Shown piece after piece: positions 54,916 to 64,000 of a DNA stretch of 64,000 bases. The stretch covers positions 975,252-1,039,251 of the forward strand of contig NMRA01000085.1 of the NCBI GenBank assembly GCA_002633005.1. The letters are read 5' to 3'. Every line of letters starts with the position of its first letter. Position 1 is the first letter of the stretch. This DNA comes from Phoronis australis (taxonomy: Eukaryota; Phoronida; Phoronidae). The notes under the pieces were generated by a model, which made no database searches, was not told the DNA's origin, and saw only the letters and a list, made by a program, of their open reading frames with translations. Made by a program: the position numbers and the translations under genes.

Positions 54916-57038
54916 TTTGATCCCTCTACGAACCTTCTCGACGCTAAATGTACTTTGCATTCTCTTCACTCTATACACTTTGTTTCTGATCCGAACGGTA
55001 TGGCAAACGACTTGGGTTCAACCCATGACGTTGTACATAATAATTATTTTTTTCAATTTTTGCGTGTTTCTTTATGAGCTGTGCACTAAAGGCACTGAAA
55101 TCAAGTAAGATATAATAATAAAATTTATTTTGGGGTACTAGAGTCATGTTGTGTACACTTTAAAATAAACAGAAAAGGAGACTGCGTGTAATAAAAATAA
55201 ATATGTATTCGTATCACATGGTGCATTTGACGATTCCACCATCGTCCTCTTACAGGCTTGATCAACATAAACCCAAAGGAAGATCACATTTTAAGTAATG
55301 CAGTTCAAATGTTTACATTTTGCGTAAACCCTCGTACATCAACGAGTAACAAAATAACAAAAACCGTGCTGCTGAATCAAAAGCCACACACATACACACC
55401 TTGTCATCTACAGGGATATCTACCATTTTCATCTGATTCTCAAACATCTTAGAACTTTTACAGTGCAATCAGTTTTTGGTCCCTAATTTTTAATGCAAGG
55501 ACTTCAACACGTGTTGGTATTATTTTCCGCACTAAAATGCCATTCTGATACAACATAGATATCGGGACTTTTCCTGGTCCTACACTGTACAGTCTACAGA
55601 AGCAGCCTAAAAAGGAGTTCTGACTACGTGGATACCCATTTGCGAAATGTCACAAATTCATTATGTAATTTGAAATCATTTCAAACGATGTCACCTGAAT
55701 GATCAACATGATTTTACTGAGGCAAATACAAACAATCAAAATTCTCCCCATAGGGGTGTTACACCTGCTGTATTTTATAAATAAACAGTAGGGATAACCC
55801 TGTTTTATCTGACCACATTTCAGTAAAACTGGTCCACGCTGCATTTAATGCAGTGCCAGGGGCCCCGTTTATCAAAGGTCGCGCGTCCGGTTTTAGCAAA
55901 CGCGGTCAAAACTTAGATCTTTCTGGCACCACCGATGTTTACAAAGGAGGTCTTCAAATGTGTGTGAATGTAAAAGCGGTCAAGCCAAGCAAGATTAGTT
56001 TGTAAAGTTGTGCTCTTACTGGAAACGAGCATCGGCATTCCAATGGCTATGACCAAGCGTAGATGTTTGACCTTTGATAAAATGGGCACAACAGTTCTGT
56101 CAACGGGACGAAAAAAAACAAAACAACAGGCCTAGTAATTTCACATAACTATATAAGAGTAGCACTTGTGGCTGCATATTTTCAAAATCACCAGAAGCTA
56201 GGCATCCAATAGACCAGTTTACGATTTCTCAAAAGAGGACGGCGATCCAGAATCGCGGACAGGGAACCTGACAATGGACAGTCAAATTGAACCCTTCTTA
56301 CTTCACTACAGCAGCAATACTAAGCTGAGAGCTCCTTTGATCACCACCTGGTTCCTTGTACGCAACATAACCATGTAGATCTATAGAAAATTTTATAGGA
56401 AATGATAAAACTTACGTCAGAAACATCTTATCACGTGTTTCGTTTTTGATGTCGGGCGATAAAAGCCTGTGACTTCATGTGTGACGTCACCACAACTCGA
56501 GTTGTCCCGTATTACCATCCTTGCCAATTGATAATCATTAACATAAGAAAATAAACAATATGCATTAAAGGGTATGATCATTATTACGGAACGCATAAAT
56601 TCACCGAGACTGGGAGTGTTTTCTTTTTTCAATGTACCAAATATTGTTTACAATTGATGACGTCATACATAAGACCACTGGCTTTTATCACCTGCCGTAT
56701 TTACTAGTGCTCCAGCTGAAATAACTATGGGGAGTTTCGGGATAGAATATTGTTTAGATTTTTTGCTTTTGTTTTTGCTCTTGTTCTATCAAGTACAGGG
56801 GCCAGCGTTTCCTCAATTCGACATGTCCGATATGCGCTAGTTAGCCCAGGTCAATCACCACCACATTGGTTTGCCGTAGAAACTTCCAACCCCTTTACAT
56901 TCTCACGGTTGTCGACGTGACACTCAGTGAGTAATACTTTCTTACCCTGAAACTCCGTGGATTATCACAACTTTAGATTTGTTGATTAGAAAGGGACTCG
57001 TTCAAAATGTGAACGACTGCATGAATGTAAGAATTTAA
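54916..57038. other. Intergenic, one MITE, no supported gene
   Basis: Apart from the MITE at 55862-56089, I see only short frames. A plus-strand frame at 54716-55108 with a hydrophobic end is the antisense of the THAP remnant and is not supported. Confidence 0.45.
55862..56089. mobile_element. MITE with TTTATCAAAGGTC inverted ends
   Basis: The left end reads GCCCCGTTTATCAAAGGTC; the right end reads GACCTTTGATAAAATGGGCAC, its imperfect complement with 13 consecutive matches. The interior of about 190 bp is non-coding. No second copy was seen in the window. Confidence 0.7.
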
Positions 57039-60000
57039 TTATAGTGAAGAAAACGGCCCGAGCTGCTGCGATTTCGCCTTGCGTATTCCGCACACGGTGA
57101 ACGACGGTGCAACTTTCAACGTCTGAGAGTACTTCGGCGAGTAGGTAGCAGGTCCTGGCGTCTTTTCTACAAAGGATTTGTAATTAGTTGCGTTTTTATT
57201 AACATTCATGTCATTAAACAGCAGTAAAACACACTCAACGTCCACCGCCAATGATCGACAAATTCTCGAGCGAGTTTTTTGACATGTTATTGCACACGTT
57301 CTTTAGATCTCAAATAATTGTCTTTCTTAGCGCTACATGTAAATTTAGTTTTACTGCAAAAGTTTTGTTAAGCTAAAGGCCATCGATCGCTCCATTTATT
57401 CCAAAAACCATTCTTAACGTTCCTGATCAAGCTCTGCAAATCCCCGTCAAAAAATGTTGCACGAACAACGACTGATCGCATTGTGGCCTTCTGACCCCAA
57501 GTGTTGCTTGATCACGTTACGCTGCGCGTGCACAAGGAGAGGTCTCTTGGTACATACAGAAACAAAGCAGTTTACATACAAGTTCATCGATAAGCCGACC
57601 TTTTCCGGGTTTTGATATTTTGACGAAATACGAAGTTATGTTCCGTGGCAAATAAAATGATGTAGAAAAGGTTAATATGCAGAAAATTAGTAGATTGGAC
57701 GCAGTGGTGGCCTTTACAAAAGTTAAATTCTTAACAGAGATACTAAGTGGCGTTGTCTCACCACGGGTATATTGTAAGCTGGACTTCTGTAACAACAAAT
57801 TTCATTTCTTTCCATGCGCGCACCCAGGGGGGGGGACTCTAGTGAGCCCNGCTTTGCAGTCCAGAAAAATGAATGTCTGAGATCCGCCCCAGCGCGGAAA
57901 CGAACCTGGAGCCCACGTGGTGTCAGCCTTGCGCTCTGCTGTCAGAACTAGATGTCTATCCTACTCAACAATAATTCCCAAAATGTGTTTTTCGTCCGGA
58001 AACCTGACAATGTCCCTTTACTGAATAAATTCAGCTGTGCAGAGTCTGGTAAATCCATTGCTTTTTGCCATTAGAAATGTAGTATTGGGTCGATGGCAAT
58101 GTATGCATAAATATATTCTGTATCTACCACCACAGACTACTTACCTCCTTGAGCAAACAAATGCTTAGTTCTTCTGGGTGTCATGGAAAAGCTTGACGAC
58201 GTCTTGAGCACAAGCCTGTCCGCCCGATGACGTTCGTAATCCCAGGGGGCGGGCTCGGTCACGGCACGGGGCCGGCCAACGTTGAGAGTACTACGCCTCT
58301 CACCTATTGTGAAGGACGGGTACTCGAGCGAGGAGCACTGACGGGGACCTAGCATTGGTTTGATGCGGTAGGACGTCGGAGTCGGCCACTGAAAAGCGAC
58401 AGACGATGAAAAATAATCGACAGTACAACATCATTTTTAAACGGCCGTTGTTAGTTGAATTTTTTTGCTGTACATAGCAACAACCACTCACGGTATGTGG
58501 TTGAAAAAGAAACTTTTCACTTTTGCGAAACTATTGTGTCGCCATAAGATAACAAAGGGGTATTAACTATACTGTCTTGATTCAGTGACTGACTTTAGTC
58601 ACAAGAAGCGAAGGCCGTGGGGTGGCGCGAGGTGCTTCCAAGGGATGTTGATCGCAGATAGCATAACATTTCACGACTGATTAGGCCTGTCACCTCTTTT
58701 GATTACAGTGAGGTAAGAGACCGTCGACTACTCTAGACAACGGAAGTTTTTAGAAAAACAAAAAAGTTGACGATCGGGAATGATGGAACTCACGGACAAC
58801 AAACTAGAGAAGACCAGTGGAACACGGAACACCGGTCAAAGCACAGGGAAACTGTTGATGAAACCTTGAGGGGGGGGGTTCCGTCCGTTTTTTTCTCCTA
58901 ATTCACGGATGGGGTCGTTATGTAAAATGTCATCGAGTTTATTTTTCATTGCCGAAGTGAGCTGTTTTTACATTTATAAGAAGAAGAATTCTAGTCTGGT
59001 GGGAGGGGGTACTAACCACTATAACACCAACGCTTTTATGAAATGGTTTGCTGTCAATTCCAGTTTGCAACTATCCGTCAGCTGTATCAGTCTAACTTAA
59101 AGTGGTATTGTTTAACTTTTGGATAGCAAGGCTATGTATTTCACAGTTAAATGAAAAAAAAATTACGCCCTGGTACATGCGCACCAAGCGGCAACAGGGT
59201 ACACTATGTACTAGCTAAATTCCAACTGCTTTACCTTTCTGTCTGAGAAGAAATCCACCTTCTGCGTGAATACGTAAGGATTCTGTGTCCATGTTTTCGC
59301 CCAGCTTGTTCGAGAGCCCTCTTTTGTGGCTAAACAAAAACAGTAGTTAATGGCTATCGTATCCAAGCATCAAATTAGTGATAGCAGCCTATGTGCTTCA
59401 AGCATCAATTTAGAGATTTGAGGAAACAATATCGGAAGAAAGCTCAAGACAGCGGTGTGCAGGCTTAAGGACGCACCGTACCCGTCGTTGGTGAAAACCG
59501 TGTAACTGACGGATGTAGGATGTCGCACAGAGCGACCACACTTTTCGAAGGCAAAGTGTTCGACCATCCCTGACAACGACGAATCGCCTCTAAGGCCAAC
59601 GGGCTCCCAGAAGTGAGGGAGTGGAGGAAAATTTGCTTTGAGAACTTTAGACAAGCTTATTAGGGACTGTGTTAAGACATACATTTCTCCGGCCAGCACT
59701 TCCTTCCGAACGAGTGTGAGGGTGCGTTGGTCTCGTTGAGCGGTTTGTTCAGGGGCGAGTATGTGAAAGGGGTGGGGCCGTCCATGTCAATTCTGAGTGG
59801 TGGGCGGGCTGCCATTGCTTGATCCCACGTGATAGTCTTCTCGCGTCTGATTGGAGATTCATAATACACACTTGGTATCGTGGTTGTTCCAATCTTTCCT
59901 CTGAAAGTGAACAAAGATTTTTACCTCAAGTTACCATTACTCAAAAACTTGCTCCGTGCGTAAGCAACACCATTAGGTTAAATTTCAGAATTATTGGTCG

Positions 60001-60329
60001 TAGACAAGTATAAAAAATTCTCCGTACCTAATAGGGTTGCCAGTGCCCATTTTAACCATTGGCGCGGGATATCGCGACAGAGCAGAGCGACGCGCTTTGC
60101 TCATCTTCAACACCTCGTTGACTATTTCAGGTGGTGGGGACGGAATTCTTGGAATATTGGCTACGTTTGGAGATTTCGGAGGCTCTTTGGAAGACGATCG
60201 CATCTCCTCCTTAAGAGGCGACCTTGTTCTCGTTTCCACGGATATCGGAAACTCGTCTGCTTTCTCTGACGTACTACCATCTTCGACACCAACAGACGTC
60301 TCCAATGACCCATGCTGTTCCACGGCCAT
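57039..60329 (-). CDS. Sperm-tail PG-rich/SHIPPO-repeat protein (five exons)
   Basis: Exons in order on the minus strand are 60329-60028, 59900-59683, 59329-59235, 58388-58145 and 57166-57039. All junctions are GT-AG with matching phases, giving 329 codons including TAA. The first ~90 residues are Ser/Pro/Glu-rich. SHIPPO-like repeats follow: PTPFTYSPLNKPLNETNAPS then HSFGRK (~residues 140-167); WPTPTSYRIKPMLGPR then YPSFTIGERR (exon 4); and the best match, KTPGPATYSPKY then APSFTVCGIRKAK, near the C-terminus (~288-318). The pattern PGPxxY...PSFT/SFG defines the ODF3/CIMAP and STPG proteins, which bind inside or along axonemal microtubules of sperm and cilia. The WAKTWTQNPYVFTQKVDF stretch hints at an STPG3-like member, a weak guess. 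Start choice: first ATG of an open first exon. Confidence 0.82.
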
Positions 60330-63300
60330 TTAGAAAGCGTTACCGTTATTGTCCAAAGAAAACCTGCAAATGAAAATTTACCGTAATTTTGCACACAATA
60401 GGGCCGACGAGTGAAATGCTATTTTGTCAAATTTCTCCACAAAAATAAAGGATTATGTAGGACTCTACCGACTTGTCAGTGTGTTTAGCCAAAAACCTAC
60501 AAAACTATTGACTTAAGCTGAGTGAAAGTATGTTTTATGAAAGAACAAAGCCTGTAGAATTTGATTTTCGATATTATATACCAATCTGATGTTGATTGAG
60601 TCGCGTGCCCTTGTTTTTTTTTTTTTAAAGCAAAAAAGAAAAGTATCCATCCATAACACGACCAAATTTTGTTAGACATAAATGTGCTTGATGAAATCTC
60701 CGAAATGGAGTTACAGCTTCCGCTTTGTTCAATTTTAGAGTTTCTTTCACAAAAATCATAAATTTTAAATCCTACTTTTGATAGCCGCTCGTGCAAAAGT
60801 GGAAAAGTTAGAAAATAACTCCTAGCAGTGTGTACGGTATCTGAAAGTTTCATAGATATGGTGTTCGGTTGGAGTGTACCTACATAACTTTAAGAAAATT
60901 TTAATCCATGAATAACATGGTTTGTTTTTTTTCTATTATTTCCATTTTTTTAAAACAGCCTTTGAAAAATGACAGTTTTGGCAGTTAGTTTTGAGCGGAA
61001 GTGGAGAGTTGCCGAATTCACGATTCATTCAGTTTCCATTGAATCGCTCGTCTTGGTAGGTTGCCTAATAATACCGGTTACAAAAACAGTCCCAATGTGG
61101 ACTCGACTACGTTCTCTAACTTTTCAGCGCATTTGTAGAGTGATTTATTGACTGTTATACATTTTTCTGCCACTTCATCGTGAGCTCCTCTTTTACATAT
61201 GACATTTTCCAATTATATGTCTGACATCTTAGCCCTTATTATAGTGAAAACTAATAGGGATCAAGTCCTAAAATTAGGGGCGTTGAATGAAAATGTCCCT
61301 ATTTATTTTCAGTAATATTAAAAATTCAACTTATGGTTTACTGTGTATCAAAACTCGACTTAGCAATAAAGATGAAATAGTAGAAGGAAAATCGGTCTGT
61401 GCGTGTAGTCCTCAAATCCACCGAAAATGGCAATATAGCTAGTTCCGCTATTCTGAGGTAAACTTCCACTGGTTTTTATGTACAAATAACGTCCGTTGCA
61501 TAAGCTTCAGTGTCGCTCACAGTATGAGCGTAATCCTAGAACAAAATATCCCGCGAAAAAGTTGCTGCAAGGTTAAAATGTTCGTGTGGTGAGAATAAAT
61601 GCGACGTGGCAACTTAATACGGAGGAGATAACTTACATCGTGATCACCTTGTCAACAACACCAACAAATTGAACGGACTCCGGTTGTTCGATTACTTGAT
61701 AGTTTTTCTAGTTACGGAGGGGACAAATACTGTCAGATAGCCCTATAACCTCTCTGAAGAGTAATGTGATAGCATCACTTCTAAAATCTATTGGTTCATT
61801 TACATGACGTCTACTCGTGTTCGTTCTTCTGCGGGTAGCGCTGGAACGCTGATGGTCGGTGAAATGACAGATCACGGACTGTGTCCTGCCAGTACAAATA
61901 GGCCCCAGGTTGATATTGGTCAATAAAAGACTTTGTACAGTTGGCTAAAAAACTAAAGTAAGCCTATTACTCTCGTCAAATTGGTGACAGTATTCTTTAA
62001 GCCGGGTGATACCATTCCATTTCCGTTACCACCTCAAATCACAGGCATGCGCCATTCTCGAATTCCAAATGTTAGGGTTCGACAACCCCATTACTGCCAA
62101 GCGTCTTTTGAGTCGCACATGGTTTCAACGTTCTTGTTCTGGTGGAAAAGGGATATATAGAATTCTTTCGGAGTAAGGACAGTGAAAAGAAACCTGTGTT
62201 GACAGCCTCACCGGTTGAGATTGGGCAATTAGCTTACACCGGATCGCTTGCCTCCAAATGTGCCGACGATCTTCAAAGAAACCATACAGTTGTATGTAAT
62301 CGCCTGTGGGTGCATGAAGCAGGCTGCTTAGGCAATCATTCTAGCTTGGGTAACTTGTTCTACATATTACGGTTTATAGTGGGGCCAACATATATATAGT
62401 GTTCTCATTAATTCTCGCTTGTGTACTACTTAATGGGCTATTAACAAGGCTCATAAACCAGCAGGCAGCGGTTGGAAATTGAGGTGAACCAAGTTTCATC
62501 TTACAATTCTTGGCATGAATATCGCGAGGCCGATTTAAGCGACAGTAATGGGCTTTCTACTTCAATTTTCATCCTACAGGGCGAAATGCAGTTTTAAGCC
62601 TCCCCTGTGTCACTGAATACTTGATATCAAGTCTGTCTCACCCAGTCGTATGAAAGCAGCAAGCGGCAGACTAATTGACCTAGTTTGCTCACCAACACGC
62701 CGGTCACCTGTAGGCTACTGGCCCAGAAATCAGGTCTACATGGCTTCGGCCACTGAGAAGCAAATCGCGAATTAAGTCATCAAAATCAATGTTTTTACTG
62801 ATGCATAGTTTGTGAAATCCTCTCAATAGATATGTACCAACGTGGCCATTATTAACGCTTCGTGAAGAGAATCAGTGTTGTCCAGTAGTGACGAACTCTG
62901 ACGGAACACAAATGTCTCACCTGTAATGACGTCGCCATCTTGTATCTAGCGAAGCTGTTGTTAAGTTAGAGAATTTTAGGGAGAGCATCTGGAATTCATA
63001 TCTTAGCTATACTTGCTCGTTGTTAAGTCATTTGACTTACACGCACACAGCAAAATAATATAGAATACTCCTTATTTGTTAGTATTAGTGGATTAAACAG
63101 GTTGGAAAAGCTGTAGAAAAAGGTAAGTAACGAAACAAAATTAACAATAGAACACCCTAAGCGATAACGGAACTAGAGTCTAACATTTCTTATTGTGTCG
63201 CCAATACGTCTCTTTTGTTGAGCCTCTAAATCTCGCATTGACCATGAACCTGTATAGAGTTCAGAAGACCTCGCTAAAGTCTAGCCAAAATCATTTGAAA

Positions 63301-64000
63301 TACACTACTATGTCTCACGTAATCTCGATAATTCTTGGTTTTTAGCAAGGTCCTAGCCGGTTACTAAACGGCCTGGCGGTTTGTCACCCCGTCTCTCGAC
63401 TGCCACTAAGTTGGTCGGAACTGAAAGTCAAGAACGGTGATTTTTTAATTCACTAACGAAAAAATGATTAAACGACTACCATGAGTTCTACTGGACCTTT
63501 TCATAGAGGTTCTAATTGATTACATTTCACAAAGAAATATACCGGTATTAGTCAACTCACGAAAAACTCATTCGCAAAGGAGTGACGCGTGAATCGTACA
63601 TGCTCCACCTGTCGGTACGAAGGTCTCGGTATGTGGAACTTCTTAGCACAGAGGTCTATTTTCCATCTTATCACCAGTTACTACAGGCACTGCGACAGTG
63701 CACATCAATGAAACGACAGGACAGCACCACAATAGAAAGAAAAGAAGCAGAAGTGGCGCCGGAAGGAACGTATGCAAAACGGGACGTCTCTAAATATATT
63801 AAACATTCCGTGATCAGGGGCGGATCTACGTTTTCAGTAAGGGGGGGGTTTAGGATTCCCGCAAAGGTCGAATCCTAGGCGCGTGGCGCCGAGAGGGGGG
63901 GGGGGGTCGGGAGGGGGGGTTTCCCCCCCTCCGTGTAAAACAATTTTTTGTTTTTGTAGCCAAATAGTGAAATTTCCATGCATCCTGGTAAGTTTCTGGC
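60330..64000. other. No supported gene; poly-G tract near 63890-63930
   Basis: Upstream of the SHIPPO gene I find only short frames without recognised domains. At about 63888-63930 long G runs (GAGGGGGGGGGGGGG, TCGGGAGGGGGGG) face a CCCCCCC run, which could form quadruplex or hairpin structures and may also be error-prone. A frame at 62142-62399 is weakly protein-like but unrecognised. Confidence 0.4.

Noticed and set aside
54716-55108. Plus-strand 130-residue frame with a hydrophobic C-terminal half
   Set aside because: It is antisense to the THAP remnant, and the hydrophobic part comes from AT-rich sequence; no family is recognised.
62142-62399. 85-residue plus-strand frame (EKGYIEFFRSKDSEKKPVLT...)
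   Set aside because: It is weakly protein-like, but I found no partner exon in phase and no family; left unannotated.

Overview
The window is animal nuclear DNA. It has multi-exon genes with GT-AG introns, animal-type signalling and germline or flagellar proteins, and several eukaryotic transposon classes (BEL/Pao LTR element, Penelope-like fragment, LINE fragment, MITEs, a Helitron-like tandem-repeat element). I cannot name the species. Gene content and repeat style fit an outbred, probably marine, invertebrate. Six single-base N joins, three of which connect near-identical sequence copies, plus one 995-base N run, point to a heterozygous draft assembly with unmerged haplotypes. LAYOUT. 1-6.8 kb: repeats only (two copies of a ~0.5 kb element, minisatellites, a MITE). 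6.8-39.1 kb, plus strand: one large gene of nine coding exons. I joined it by hand with all splice phases agreeing, giving about 825 codons once an assembly duplication is collapsed. It encodes a PH domain, an IRS/DOK-type PTB domain, and a long Ser/Pro/Tyr-rich tail with three YxxM and several YxN motifs, so it is a receptor tyrosine kinase docking protein. Its introns hold a fold-back element (7.2-7.9 kb), a decayed BEL/Pao retrotransposon (9.4-13.2 kb), a 3.5 kb palindrome (20.3-23.8 kb), a Penelope-like fragment with perfect inverted ends (24.6-25.0 kb), and an 11-unit tandem array (26.3-28.0 kb) in which every unit carries a match, perfect or one mismatch off, to the vertebrate CTCF core consensus. 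39.1-44.5 kb: no gene seen. 44.5-45.9 kb, minus strand: an intronless 457-codon gene combining a bHLH domain with a C-terminal HMG box, the architecture of the meiosis initiator MEIOSIN (BHMG1). It converges on the docking-protein gene. 46.5-51.2 kb: a 2.3-2.4 kb block present twice around a single N, very likely two haplotypes, containing a candidate first coding exon. 51.1-52.9 kb: a DNA transposon with long inverted ends and a broken rve/IS3EU-like transposase. 53.0-53.5 kb: LINE debris and a solo Helitron-like end. 53.6-54.6 kb: N gap, followed by a frameshifted THAP-domain remnant and a MITE. 57.0-60.3 kb, minus strand: a five-exon gene (328 codons) for a sperm-tail PG-rich/SHIPPO-repeat protein, expected in cilia or flagella. 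60.3-64.0 kb: no gene I can support. FUNCTION. The three genes show no operon-like relation. One is a signalling adaptor, one a probable germline transcription factor and one a probable axonemal protein; the last two could both be testis-biased, which is inference only.
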